Shown piece by piece: positions 9,465 to 17,921 of a stretch of DNA of 46,109 nt. The translations under genes and the position numbers were made by a program. The first letter of the stretch is position 1, and the number at the start of each line of letters is the position of its first letter. The stretch covers positions 1 through 46,109 of the forward strand of contig JANWHN010000015.1 in assembly GCA_025450445.1 (NCBI GenBank), read 5' to 3'. The notes below the pieces were generated by a model. The model ran no database searches. It was not told the origin of the DNA and was given only the letters and a program-made list of their open reading frames with translations. Origin of the DNA: Anaerolineales bacterium (GTDB taxonomy: Bacteria > Chloroflexota > Anaerolineae > Anaerolineales > UBA11579).

Positions 9465-10634
9465 TTAGCCTCGTTTCTGCAACCAGCTTACCAAACGCTG
9501 GGTTCCTTCGCGCAGACGCTCAACATCGGTAACGAGCGAAATGCGGAAGTAACCTTCGCCGTGCTTTCCAAATACTACACCGGGCGTGGTGCTTACGCCC
9601 GATTCTTCAAGCATCTGGGCGCAGAAGTCCATGCTGTTTTCCTTAGTGGGCAGAGGGATCCAGACGTAAAGCGCGGCTTGGGGTGGCGCCACACGCAAGC
9701 CGGCGCGGTGGAGCCCGTCGACGACTGCGTCGCGGCGTTCCTGATAGATGCGGTTGCGCTCGTGAAGCCAGCTTTGGTCGCCGAGCATGGCCATTTCGCC
9801 AGCGGCCATGAGAGGAGCAAAGATGGCGGAGTCCTGCTGGCTCTTATAAGTATCGATGAACCTGATCGCGTCGGGATGACCAACGGCCATGCCCACCCGC
9901 CAGCCAGCCATGTTGTAAGTCTTGGAGAGCGAATTGAACTCTATGGAAACTTGTTTGGCGCCCGGGACCTGGAGCAGGCTGGGCGCGTGATAGCCATTGA
10001 AGCCGACATCGGCGTAAGGCGCATCGTGGGCCAGCAGGATGTCGTACTTGCGAGCGAAGGCGACCGCTTTTTCGAAGAACGGCATATCGGCGATTGCGCC
10101 GGTTGGATTGTTGGGATAGTTGAGCCAGAGGAGTTTGGCTTCCTTAGCGACGGATGCAGGGATCGCATCAAAGTCCGGCAGGAAGGCGTTCTCCTCCAGC
10201 AAAGGCATCAGATGCACTTTGGCTCCGGCGATCTCTGCGCTTTTGGCATAGACGGAGTAGCTAGGATCCGGAACGAGAACGCTATCGCCAGGATTGAGAA
10301 TGACCTGGCTCAATATAAAGAGCCCCTCTTTTGAACCGAGCAAGTCAACGACTTCAGTTTTGGGATCGACCTCGACGCCAAAGCGCTTCTTGTAATACTC
10401 GGCTACGGCCTTGCGAAATGGCATTGTCTGGCCCAACGTATATCCGTGGGTATCAGACTTGCTGGCCGCGTCGAACATGGTTTCGAGAATGAAACCCGGC
10501 GGCGGAAGGTCCGGGCTACCAATATCGAGGCGGACAACGTCTACACCTTTGGCGCGGAGGGCGGCGATACGCTTCGCTAATTCAGCGAAGAAATAAGGCT
10601 TGATGTGGGCGATGCGGTGAGCTGGTTTTAACAT
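9465..10634 (-). CDS. dapL: Class I/II PLP aminotransferase, LL-diaminopimelate aminotransferase-like
   Basis: Fold-type I aminotransferase. 'YPNNPTGA' near residue 170 (this start) and 'SLSKTYNMAGWRVG' near 235, holding the PLP-binding Lys, are diagnostic. 'PGVVFGKHGEGYFRISLV' at the C-terminus resembles DapL proteins, which make LL-diaminopimelate directly from tetrahydrodipicolinate for lysine and peptidoglycan. A broader aminotransferase role cannot be excluded. The ORF track begins at 10694. I choose ATG 10634 (389 aa) because a promoter TTGGCA-N17-TACACT ends 6 nt before it, which would make the mRNA leaderless. hflX follows without a gap. Confidence 0.82.
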   Translation of the reverse strand: MLKPAHRIAHIKPYFFAELAKRIAALRAKGVDVVRLDIGSPDLPPPGFILETMFDAASKSDTHGYTLGQTMPFRKAVAEYYKKRFGVEVDPKTEVVDLLGSKEGLFILSQVILNPGDSVLVPDPSYSVYAKSAEIAGAKVHLMPLLEENAFLPDFDAIPASVAKEAKLLWLNYPNNPTGAIADMPFFEKAVAFARKYDILLAHDAPYADVGFNGYHAPSLLQVPGAKQVSIEFNSLSKTYNMAGWRVGMAVGHPDAIRFIDTYKSQQDSAIFAPLMAAGEMAMLGDQSWLHERNRIYQERRDAVVDGLHRAGLRVAPPQAALYVWIPLPTKENSMDFCAQMLEESGVSTTPGVVFGKHGEGYFRISLVTDVERLREGTQRLVSWLQKRG

Positions 10635-10640
10635 CGTCAT

Positions 10641-10669
10641 AGTGTAAGTGAAGGAATTGCTTTTGCCAA
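10641..10669 (-). promoter_or_regulatory. Sigma-70-type promoter of the aminotransferase-hflX-oxidase operon
   Basis: On the minus strand, TTGGCA (10664-10669) and TACACT (10641-10646) are separated by 17 bp. The -10 lies 6 nt before ATG 10634, so transcription should start at or next to the start codon. The longer track ORF would overlap this promoter. Confidence 0.6.
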
Positions 10670-10766
10670 CGTCAGTTAAAGAACTAGTCATCATGACCCC
10701 CCATCAAACAGCAAGCTTTTGCTTCTCCGCCGCAACTGCGGGTGAGAAATCTCTCCTTGGTTGTAC

Positions 10767-10799
10767 TTATACCGACGCCACACACCGCTTGCGGTATAA
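10767..10799. repeat. 8-bp perfect inverted repeat in the intergenic region
   Basis: TTATACCG (10767-10774) and CGGTATAA (10792-10799) flank 17 nt. A smaller palindrome ACCGCTTGCGGT overlaps the right arm. It lies about 100 bp upstream of the aminotransferase promoter in the 10695-10888 gap, which holds no other gene that I can see. It could be an operator or an RNA hairpin; the function is unknown. Confidence 0.35.
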
Positions 10800-10872
10800 C
10801 GTGACAGCCCAATCTTGTGTCTAGGGACGATTACCCCAATTAATACACGGTTGGTTCGATTTTTGAACAAGA

Positions 10873-10890
10873 AGCTTGAAAAATCAAGCT
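10873..10890 (-). terminator. Weak hairpin at the end of the M28 peptidase gene
   Basis: AGCTTGA and TCAAGCT pair around a T-rich loop, overlapping the stop codon of the peptidase gene. No clear U-tract follows, so intrinsic termination is uncertain. Confidence 0.3.
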
Positions 10891-11788
10891 ATTGGACTAA
10901 CAGCCAAGCCAGGATCGTGTCTCCGACTACCTGCAAGCTTTGGGCGGAAATTTTATCGAGCGTATCGTCGACTGTGTGCCAGTATGGATAGTCGAAATCG
11001 ATAACATCGACGGCTGGGATGCCGCCACGCAGGAACGGGGTGTGATCGTCAAGAATGGAAAACTTCTGCTCGTTGATGAAGACGTCGCCGTAGCCCAGCT
11101 CGGCGGCGTGCTGCCAGATCTCGGCGGAGATTTGCGGGTCGGAGTTGGTTTCGAGGTAGATCTGCAAATCGGAATCGCCGATCATGTCCAGAACCACGGC
11201 TCCGTCTGGATGGATGTCCAGCGATTCAACAAAGGCGGTTGACCCGAGAATCCAATCCCAGCCTTCGATGCCACCGTTGTCTTCGGCGTCGAAGAAAACT
11301 AGCCAGATCTGGCCATTGATCTCTTCGGGAAGTACGCGAGCCAGCTCCATCAAGACTGCGACACCGGAGGCACCATCATTGGCGCCAGGGACGGGCTCGT
11401 CTTGACGTTCAATGTCGGGATCGCGATCGGCGACAAAGCGATTGTCGTAATGGGCCCCCACGACGACCCATGGAGAGCCGCTACCGCGCCTTGCGATAAT
11501 GTTTTGGACGGGATGGCTGAGCATTTCGGCCTCCTGGATTTCTACATCCCAGCCGTAAGTTCTCAAGGATTCGACCATCCAGTCTACCGCCTGGGCGTGG
11601 GCATCTGAACCCGGAAGCCGCGGACCAAGCGACATTTGATAGGCGGCGTCAACGTAGGCGCGTTCACCGTCGAAAGTGTCGCCGTAGTCAATGCGAGAAC
11701 TCGGACGGAAAATAATTGCGAGACCGACTCCAACAATGAGGAGGGAAACGACGGCGACGAAAAGAGTGCGGTTGCGGGGCACATTCAT
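10889..11788 (-). CDS. Membrane-anchored M28-family zinc peptidase / glutaminyl cyclase-like
   Basis: A 299-aa protein with an N-terminal signal anchor (residues about 8-27, 'LFVAVVSLLIVGVGLAIIF') that would place the catalytic domain outside the cytoplasm. Zinc-ligand motifs of the M28 family are seen: 'VVGAHYDNR' near 107, 'GANDGASGVAVLMELAR' near 133, 'VFFDAEDNGG' near 165, 'VLDMIGDSD' near 200 and 'YPYWHTVDDTLD' near 270. 'DDHTPFLRGGIPAVDVIDFDY' is also close to glutaminyl-peptide cyclotransferases, so aminopeptidase and cyclase roles are both possible. It lies 22 nt after trmFO, probably in the same transcript. Confidence 0.87.
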   Translation of the reverse strand: MNVPRNRTLFVAVVSLLIVGVGLAIIFRPSSRIDYGDTFDGERAYVDAAYQMSLGPRLPGSDAHAQAVDWMVESLRTYGWDVEIQEAEMLSHPVQNIIARRGSGSPWVVVGAHYDNRFVADRDPDIERQDEPVPGANDGASGVAVLMELARVLPEEINGQIWLVFFDAEDNGGIEGWDWILGSTAFVESLDIHPDGAVVLDMIGDSDLQIYLETNSDPQISAEIWQHAAELGYGDVFINEQKFSILDDHTPFLRGGIPAVDVIDFDYPYWHTVDDTLDKISAQSLQVVGDTILAWLLVQ

Positions 11789-11810
11789 TAGGAATCTTTT
11801 CGGCGATTAA

Positions 11811-13190
11811 TTAGAGTGTGGCCAGCTCAGCTGTTTGAGAAATGTTCAAATAATTATCCAGGTCTTGCAACGAGCGCTCTGCGTAAGCGCGGGCGCGGTT
11901 TCGGCGACCTAGCCGATCGCCATCGACCAATGGCGGCAGAATGCCAAAGTTGGCTTTCATCGGTTGGAAATCGGCTTCGATGGCGTGGGTCACGTAATGA
12001 CAGAGCGCGCCTAGCATAGTGGTGGCGGGTAACTCGAGCATCGGCTCGCCAGCGTGCAGGCGGGCTGCGTTCAGTCCAGCCAGCAAACCCGTCGCTACGT
12101 TGCCGATGTAGCCTTCGACCCCGGTGATCTGGCCCGCGAAAAAAAGATCGGGGCGTTCTCGGAACTGCAGAGTTGGATTCAGTAATTTTGGCGAATGAAT
12201 GAATGTGTTGCGGTGCATCTGGCCGTAGCGCTCGAAGTTGGCGTTCTCCAAGCCGGGAATCATGCGGAAGACACGTTTTTGCTCGGGAAATTTCAAATTG
12301 GTTTGAAAGCCGACGAGGTTATAAAGTGTGCCCGCTAAATTATCTTGACGCAATTGCAAGACCGCATGTGGGCGACGACCCGTGCGCGGATCGCGCAAAC
12401 CGATGGGACGCATGGGGCCAAATGCCAACGACTCGAGACCGCGATCGGCAATGATCTCGATGGGCAAGCAGCCTTCAAAGAATTCATGTAGACCGGCGCG
12501 AACGCCCTCTTTGAGCTGATGCTCAAATTCACGCAGCTCGATGCGCTCGGCGGTCAACAGCGCGGCGACTAAGGCCTCGTATTCTTCTTTCGTAAACGGG
12601 CAATTGATGTAGTCGCCGAGTTCCTCGTCTCCGCGGCCGTAGCGCGAAGCGCGGTAAGCGATGTCCATGTTGACGGAGTCGAGGCTGACGATAGGAGAAA
12701 TTGCGTCGAAGAAATAGAGATGCTCTTCACCGCTTAGTTTTGCGATAGCGTCGGAAAGTTTGGATGACGTCAACGGACCAGAAGCGATGATGGTTAAGCC
12801 ATCAGGGATCTCGGGCATTTCTTCGCGGATCAATTCAATATTGGGATGCGCCTCGATGTGGCGAGTGACCTCGGCGGCAAAGCCTTCACGGTCGACGGCC
12901 AGCGCGCCGCCGGCTGGCACGGCGGTTTCTTCGGCTACGCCCAGCAGCAAAGAATTCAAGCGGCGAAGTTCGTTTTTGAGCAGCCCGGAGGCGCGGTCGG
13001 GGAGGTCTGAGCCGAGGGAATTGGAACAGACGAGCTCGGCGAGGTCGTGAGACACATGGGCGCCGGTTTGAAGCTTGGGGCGCATCTCGTAGAGACCGAC
13101 CTGCAGTCCGCGTTCAGCCGCCTGCCAGGCAGCCTCGCTGCCGGCTAAGCCGCCGCCGACTACGGTCAGATTGGCTTTTTTTACGGGCAT
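11811..13190 (-). CDS. trmFO: Folate/FAD-dependent tRNA (uracil-54-C5)-methyltransferase TrmFO
   Basis: Forms ribothymidine at U54 of the tRNA T-loop using methylenetetrahydrofolate and FADH2. The N-terminal FAD Rossmann motif '[19 protein letters not shown]' is followed by the characteristic '[10 protein letters not shown]' near 52 and '[11 protein letters not shown]' near 92. The C-terminal half has '[20 protein letters not shown]' and '[14 protein letters not shown]'. Length 459 aa is normal. The ATG lies 6 nt after a TAGAAT -10 element without a Shine-Dalgarno, suggesting a leaderless mRNA. It is divergent from rpoN with a very short intergenic region. Confidence 0.97.
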   Translation of the reverse strand: MPVKKANLTVVGGGLAGSEAAWQAAERGLQVGLYEMRPKLQTGAHVSHDLAELVCSNSLGSDLPDRASGLLKNELRRLNSLLLGVAEETAVPAGGALAVDREGFAAEVTRHIEAHPNIELIREEMPEIPDGLTIIASGPLTSSKLSDAIAKLSGEEHLYFFDAISPIVSLDSVNMDIAYRASRYGRGDEELGDYINCPFTKEEYEALVAALLTAERIELREFEHQLKEGVRAGLHEFFEGCLPIEIIADRGLESLAFGPMRPIGLRDPRTGRRPHAVLQLRQDNLAGTLYNLVGFQTNLKFPEQKRVFRMIPGLENANFERYGQMHRNTFIHSPKLLNPTLQFRERPDLFFAGQITGVEGYIGNVATGLLAGLNAARLHAGEPMLELPATTMLGALCHYVTHAIEADFQPMKANFGILPPLVDGDRLGRRNRARAYAERSLQDLDNYLNISQTAELATL

Positions 13191-13196
13191 CGGAGC

Positions 13197-13202
13197 ATTC
13201 TA
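13197..13202 (-). promoter_or_regulatory. -10 element of trmFO (leaderless start)
   Basis: TAGAAT on the minus strand ends 6 nt before the trmFO ATG. The matching -35 position (about 13220-13225) has weak consensus and falls inside the divergent sigma-54 promoter of rpoN, so the two polymerase forms would compete for the same DNA. Confidence 0.5.
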
Positions 13203-13213
13203 ACAAACTGCCG

Positions 13214-13229
13214 TGGCACAGAACTTGCA
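13214..13229 (+). promoter_or_regulatory. Sigma-54 (-24/-12) promoter upstream of rpoN
   Basis: TGGCAC (13214-13219), 5 nt, TTGCA (13225-13229) matches the consensus TGGCAC-N5-TTGCW exactly, with GG at -24 and GC at -12. Transcription would start near 13240. The SD and the ATG of rpoN lie just downstream, at 13256-13260 and 13267. The GTG start in the ORF track (13213) would lie inside this promoter and is therefore unlikely. Confidence 0.85.
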
Positions 13230-13266
13230 TCGTGGAGGACACTTCTCTATACTTCAGGAGCAAAAA

Positions 13267-14670
13267 ATGGCCCTCTCACAAGGTTTCATCCAAGGTGCAA
13301 GCCAACGACCACAGACCACTGCCCACCTGGCGCAGACCATGAGCCTGTTGGGTTTGAATGCCCAGGAGCTTAGCCAAAAGATCGAGGCGGCGCTGGCAGC
13401 GAATCCGGCGCTGGAATTGCTGGAGGGGCGACACTGCCCCACCTGCGGACGGCATTTGCGCAAGGAAAGCTTTTGCTCGACTTGCAACAAGGGTGCTGCC
13501 AAAGGCGATGAGCCGCTTGTTTTTATTTCTCCGCCGGAAGAAAATTTTGGGCGACTAAGCCGCAGCGGCGAAGAGCTGCCCGAAGATTACAGCGGTGCGC
13601 AGCCCGAAAATTTGGCCGGCTATGTGCTTGGCCAGATCGCGGCTGAACTGAACGCAAAGGAACAAGAAATCGCGGCGCATATTCTTACGAGCCTTGACGA
13701 TGATGGCTTACTAACCATTCCGCTCACCGAAGTTGCGCGTTTCCATCATGTGACGATCGATGAGGTCGAAGCTGTCGCAGATCTGATCCATCACGCAGAT
13801 CCGCTTGGCGTGGGCGCAAGCTCCACGACCGAAGCATTGCTGATCCAACTAGAAACCTTGGCGGAGCAAGCTCCCAATCAAGAATTGTGCGCCAAGGCAA
13901 TTCGCGAAGGCATGGGCATTCTCAGCAAAAAGCAATATGCTGAGCTTGGTCTTTTGCTGGGGATCAGCAAGACCAAAGCTCAGCAGATCGCGGAATTCAT
14001 TACAAGCAACCTCAGCCCATTCCCTGCCCGCGCTCATTGGGGCAGCCTCCGCACACCGAACATGGATTCTCCGAGGGCTTATCAGAAAGCCGACATCATC
14101 GTGCGCCGGCAGGATGACGGCCGACTGATGGTGGAGGTGATGTGGCCTCTGCGCGGATTACTGCGCGTGAACCCGCTCTTCCAACAAGCCTTGCGCGAAG
14201 CCCCAGAAGATAAGGCCGAGGAATGGAAAGTTGACCTGGAACAAGCCAATTTGCTGATCAAATGCCTGGCGCAACGTAATCACACGATCGTGCGCCTGAT
14301 GCAGATCCTGGCTGTGCTTCAAAAGAAATTTATCTTAAGCGGCGACGCGCACCTCAAGCCATTCACTCGTGCTTCCATCGCGGATGAGCTCGGCGTGCAC
14401 GAATCGACCATTTCACGAGCGGTAGCAAGCAAATCGGTGCAGTTACCATCGGGCAAAATCGTCCCACTCGCGCAGTTCTTCGACCGCAGCTTGCATATTC
14501 GCACTGCCTTGAAGAAGATCGTGAAAGACGAACCCAAGGCGCTGAGCGATACCAAGCTGGCTCGCCTGCTGGCAAAAGAAGGCCATCGTGTTGCGCGGCG
14601 TACTGTCGCAAAATATCGCACAATGGAGGGCATTCTGCCGGCGCATTTACGCAAAGCGCACGCAGCCTGA
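13267..14670 (+). CDS. rpoN: RNA polymerase sigma-54 factor with zinc-ribbon insert
   Basis: Alternative sigma factor that makes RNA polymerase dependent on AAA+ activators. Region I (residues 1-50 of this start) is recognisable in 'LLGLNAQELSQKIEAALAANPALE'. The core-binding region follows, then the -12 contact HTH ('SIADELGVHESTISRAV') and the RpoN box 'ARRTVAKYR' near the C-terminus. Between region I and the core-binding part sits 'CPTCGRHLRKESFCSTC', a CxxC-x9-CxxC zinc-ribbon-like motif that replaces the usual acidic region II. I chose ATG 13267 (467 aa) over track GTG 13213 because AGGAG lies 6 nt upstream of it. It heads an operon with a kinase and regulator. Confidence 0.93.
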   Translation: MALSQGFIQGASQRPQTTAHLAQTMSLLGLNAQELSQKIEAALAANPALELLEGRHCPTCGRHLRKESFCSTCNKGAAKGDEPLVFISPPEENFGRLSRSGEELPEDYSGAQPENLAGYVLGQIAAELNAKEQEIAAHILTSLDDDGLLTIPLTEVARFHHVTIDEVEAVADLIHHADPLGVGASSTTEALLIQLETLAEQAPNQELCAKAIREGMGILSKKQYAELGLLLGISKTKAQQIAEFITSNLSPFPARAHWGSLRTPNMDSPRAYQKADIIVRRQDDGRLMVEVMWPLRGLLRVNPLFQQALREAPEDKAEEWKVDLEQANLLIKCLAQRNHTIVRLMQILAVLQKKFILSGDAHLKPFTRASIADELGVHESTISRAVASKSVQLPSGKIVPLAQFFDRSLHIRTALKKIVKDEPKALSDTKLARLLAKEGHRVARRTVAKYRTMEGILPAHLRKAHAA

Positions 14671-14675
14671 CCTAA

Positions 14676-16646
14676 ATGACCTTATCCGGCATCAGCGATC
14701 TGCCGCTGTTCAAGCGGCGCAGCCAATCGGCAGAAGAGTTCGAATCTCTGCTTGATTTGCTGCCCCACCCCACGCTGATCGCAGATAGCCGAACCGGCCG
14801 CGTATTGTTGGCCAACACGCGCGCCATCCAGCTGACCGCATATACACGCAAAGAATTTGCCGAGCTGGAGCTCAATACCTTGCTGCCAGATTTCCCGATC
14901 GAAGCCCTAAACAAAAAGAAGTCTCGCAACGGCGCCGGGGAAACGTTGGTAAAGCGCAACAGCCGGTCGCTGCAGGTTGCAATCAGCATTGACCCGCTCA
15001 GTGGGAGTGAAAACTGGGTAGCCATTTCGCTCCAACCTTTTTCCAATCTGGCCGAAATTGAAGACCGAGAAGCGCAGGACAAGCAGCGTTGGGAAGCCAT
15101 GCATATCCTATCACTTGCGATGCAGCAAGACGAGCTTTCTTCGAGCTATCGACAGATATTGCAAGCCGGGACCTTGCTGACGGGAGCAAAGCATTTATTG
15201 CTTTACGCCACTTCGGCGGATGGCAAACTCAAGTTAGAATCTGTGAGCGGAAGCGGGGTCGAATTCCCTACCGAATTATCGGAGGCTGACCTCGCCCATT
15301 TGCGCACACCGAAGATCTGGAAAGCCGGGAAGCCGCTGGACACTGCGCTGCACAAAGCCGCCCATGCAGCCAAGCTGAACTATTTGTCCAGCACTCCATT
15401 GGACCTCACGCAGCCAGAAACCGGGCTGCTGATCGCGGCGGACGAAGAGGCAACCCCACCTAATGATTTGTTGACCATGCTGCAGATCCTGGCGGCCAGC
15501 GCTGCTACTGCTGGATTGTCGGCGGAGGTGGCTTCCCGACTCAGTCAGCAGGTGGTTGGGCTGAGCCAGAGCGCCCAACTCGGGACAGCTCTCCAGCAGA
15601 ATGTCCAAGATGGGCTTGTCTTTGCAGACCCGAAGCTGAAGATAACCGGGATTAATCCCGCCGCAGCAATGATGCTTGGCTACAGCGAAGCTGAGGTGGC
15701 CGGGCGCCCGGTGGCGGATGTTTTGATCAGCAACCAAAGCCTACTGCCTAATTTAGAAAAGGCTGCACGGGACGGAAAATTTATTGAGCTCGGCGAGCTA
15801 AAACTTCATCGGCGCGATGGCGTTGAATTTTTGGCGTCATTGCGCCTGGCACCGATCACGCTCGACAGCAAGGTGGAGAAAGTAGCTATTTTGGTAAATG
15901 ATCTCAGCGAACAAGAAGCGCTCCACATCCGTAGCCAGCAATTGCAGCAGCGCGCCTGGCTGGGCGAAGTGACCGCAATCTTTGCGCACGAAGTGCGCAA
16001 CCCGATCTACAACATCAGCACCGGCTTGCAGCTAATGCAGATCAGCTTGCCGGAGCAAGACCCGATGCAGGAGCAGATCAAAAAGCTGCAGGAAGACTGT
16101 GACCGGCTCGAGCACCGGATGAAGTCAGTGCTCAGCTTCTCGCGCAGTTTAGATCATGACCCAGAGCCGATGGACATCGGCGAGTTTTGCAAACTGCAGA
16201 TCGAGCGCTGGCGGCCACGGATGGCTAGCAAGGGCATCAAGGACAACATCCAGGTCGCTGCGAAGACGCCGCAAGTTTACGGCGATCGACGCGCACTCGA
16301 CCAGGTCTTTACCAACCTGATCACTAACGCAATCCAAGCCATGGAAGACCAGGAGAACGGCTTTCTGGCGGTCAAGATCGCGCCGACGCCAGATGAACCG
16401 GGGCTTGTGGACATCCATATTTCCGACAACGGGCCTGGCGTACCTGAAGACTTGCGCAAACGCGTCTTCGACCCATTTTTCACGACGAAAGAAGAGGAAG
16501 GCACGGGACTAGGTTTGGCGATCACGCGCCGCATCATCATGGCTCACAACGGGAACATCGAATTGGAATCATTCCCCGGTGGAACTCTGTTCAAGATCCA
16601 GTTGCCAGTGGCCCGTGCCATCTCAACCGAAGGGACGAACGCCTAA
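14676..16646 (+). CDS. PAS-domain sensor histidine kinase (NtrB-like, soluble)
   Basis: A 656-aa kinase with no clear membrane segment, so it probably senses cytoplasmic signals. Domain order: PAS 1 (about 22-120), a GAF-like region (140-290), PAS 2 (300-415, 'NPAAAMMLGYSEAEVAGRPV'), HisKA with phosphoacceptor 'FAHEVRNPIYN' near 435, and HATPase_c with N-box 'TNLITNAIQAM', G1 'DNGPGVP', F-box 'FDPFFTTKEEEGTGLGLA'. It starts 5 nt after rpoN and its stop overlaps the regulator start by 1 nt, so it is the evident partner of the NtrC-like protein. The ligand is unknown. Confidence 0.93.
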   Translation: MTLSGISDLPLFKRRSQSAEEFESLLDLLPHPTLIADSRTGRVLLANTRAIQLTAYTRKEFAELELNTLLPDFPIEALNKKKSRNGAGETLVKRNSRSLQVAISIDPLSGSENWVAISLQPFSNLAEIEDREAQDKQRWEAMHILSLAMQQDELSSSYRQILQAGTLLTGAKHLLLYATSADGKLKLESVSGSGVEFPTELSEADLAHLRTPKIWKAGKPLDTALHKAAHAAKLNYLSSTPLDLTQPETGLLIAADEEATPPNDLLTMLQILAASAATAGLSAEVASRLSQQVVGLSQSAQLGTALQQNVQDGLVFADPKLKITGINPAAAMMLGYSEAEVAGRPVADVLISNQSLLPNLEKAARDGKFIELGELKLHRRDGVEFLASLRLAPITLDSKVEKVAILVNDLSEQEALHIRSQQLQQRAWLGEVTAIFAHEVRNPIYNISTGLQLMQISLPEQDPMQEQIKKLQEDCDRLEHRMKSVLSFSRSLDHDPEPMDIGEFCKLQIERWRPRMASKGIKDNIQVAAKTPQVYGDRRALDQVFTNLITNAIQAMEDQENGFLAVKIAPTPDEPGLVDIHISDNGPGVPEDLRKRVFDPFFTTKEEEGTGLGLAITRRIIMAHNGNIELESFPGGTLFKIQLPVARAISTEGTNA

Positions 16647-17830
16647 TGGCCTTATCTGTACTGGTGGTCGATGACGAGAAGAACGCACGCGAAAACATTG
16701 CGGCGTTCTTGAAGAAAAAAGACTACGAAGTTCTGGAAGCAAGCAGTATCAAAGACGCAAAAAAAGTAATAGCTCAAGGCAGTGCCGACTTGGTGCTGCT
16801 CGATGTGCAACTGCTTGATGGGCTTGGCACTACCCTCCTTGCGGAAAGCGCAGGCGCTGCCGGTCGACCCCCGATTATTCTAATCACCGCTCATGGCGAC
16901 ATCGACATGGCCGTGGAAGCAATGAAGAACGGCGCCCACGACTTTTTGCAAAAACCGATCAAGTTCGACCGACTGGAGCAATCGATCAAGCGAGCGGGCA
17001 AGAGCGTAGCCATGCGCCGCGAGCTCAACCATTTACGCCAAACCCAGCAAGGCGACTTCGTGCTGGGCAACAGCAAGCAAATGAAGTCGCTACTGGCGCA
17101 AGCCGAACGGGCCGCGCAAACAGCCGTATCCGTGCTGATTACCGGTGAAACAGGCACTGGGAAAGAGGTGCTGGCGCAGGCAATCCATCGTATGGGCACC
17201 CGCGCGGATAAGCCATTTATTGCAATCAACTGCGCAGCGATCCAGAGCACAGTCATTGAGTCGGAACTATTTGGGCACGAAGCTGGGGCATTTACTGGCG
17301 CCGACAAGCGCAAGACTGGTTTGATGGAAGTCGCCAACGACGGCATCCTTTTCCTCGACGAAATATCGTCGATGCCGGCCGACATGCAGGCCAAGCTTCT
17401 ACGCGCGCTCGAAGAGCGCGCCTTCCGCCGCATGGGCGGAACCACACTGATCAAGGTGGACGTGCAGATCCTGGCCGCCTCAAACCGCAATCTGAAATCA
17501 ATGATCGAAAAAGGTGAATTCCGGGATGATCTTTACTATCGACTCAAGGTCGTCGACCTGGATATGCCGGCGTTGCGCGATCGCAAGGAAGATATTTCTG
17601 AATTGGTTGGATTCTTTATTCATCAGAATAATCCGCGCATGGGCTTGAACATTCAGGATGTAACACCAAAAGCAATGGAAGCGCTTGCAGCCCACGATTG
17701 GCCAGGGAACATCCGTGAGTTGCGCAACATAATCGAGCGTGCTATGCTGTTTTGCGATGAGGCCGCGATCGATGTTGCCCATCTACCCGCTGAGCTTTTA
17801 AGCAATCCAAAGAAAGCCAAGAGCACCTAG
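16646..17830 (+). CDS. NtrC-family sigma-54 activator lacking a DNA-binding domain
   Basis: Receiver domain (residues 1-120) with acidic pocket 'VVDDEK', phosphoacceptor D53 in 'VLLDVQL', and 'KPIKF'. The AAA+ sigma-54 interaction domain (135-370) has Walker A 'GETGTGKE', the loop motif 'GAFTGA' that contacts sigma-54, Walker B 'ILFLDEIS' and 'WPGNIRELRN'. The protein stops at 394 aa with 'LLSNPKKAKST'; the Fis-type HTH usual in NtrC proteins is absent. It should therefore activate sigma-54 promoters from solution, as known for FlgR and Chlamydia CtcC. Operon partner of the upstream kinase and rpoN. Confidence 0.93.
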   Translation: MALSVLVVDDEKNARENIAAFLKKKDYEVLEASSIKDAKKVIAQGSADLVLLDVQLLDGLGTTLLAESAGAAGRPPIILITAHGDIDMAVEAMKNGAHDFLQKPIKFDRLEQSIKRAGKSVAMRRELNHLRQTQQGDFVLGNSKQMKSLLAQAERAAQTAVSVLITGETGTGKEVLAQAIHRMGTRADKPFIAINCAAIQSTVIESELFGHEAGAFTGADKRKTGLMEVANDGILFLDEISSMPADMQAKLLRALEERAFRRMGGTTLIKVDVQILAASNRNLKSMIEKGEFRDDLYYRLKVVDLDMPALRDRKEDISELVGFFIHQNNPRMGLNIQDVTPKAMEALAAHDWPGNIRELRNIIERAMLFCDEAAIDVAHLPAELLSNPKKAKST

Positions 17831-17921
17831 CAGATATCCACTAACAGGGGATGCAAGGACGAATCGCGTTCCCATGATCCAGCTGCGAAAAATTTTTAGT
17901 CCCCCACCCTTTGCGGATTAA

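Noticed and set aside
9432-10334. 300-aa plus-strand ORF
   Set aside because: It lies antisense inside the aminotransferase and hflX genes, has no recognisable motif, and is best explained as a GC-frame shadow.
10695-10888. Possible T-box or lysine riboswitch ahead of the dapL-like gene
   Set aside because: No T-box AGGGTGGNACCGCG-like motif or lysine-riboswitch fold was recognised, and the best promoter lies downstream of this region.
13213-13266. GTG start of rpoN from the ORF track (18 extra residues)
   Set aside because: This GTG is part of the sigma-54 promoter TGGCAC element, and ATG 13267 has a well-placed AGGAG. The extra residues show no region I similarity.
16820-16850. TGGCAC ... 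TTGC sequence inside the regulator gene
   Set aside because: The spacing between TGGCAC and TTGC is 2 nt too long for a -24/-12 promoter and it is internal to a coding region.
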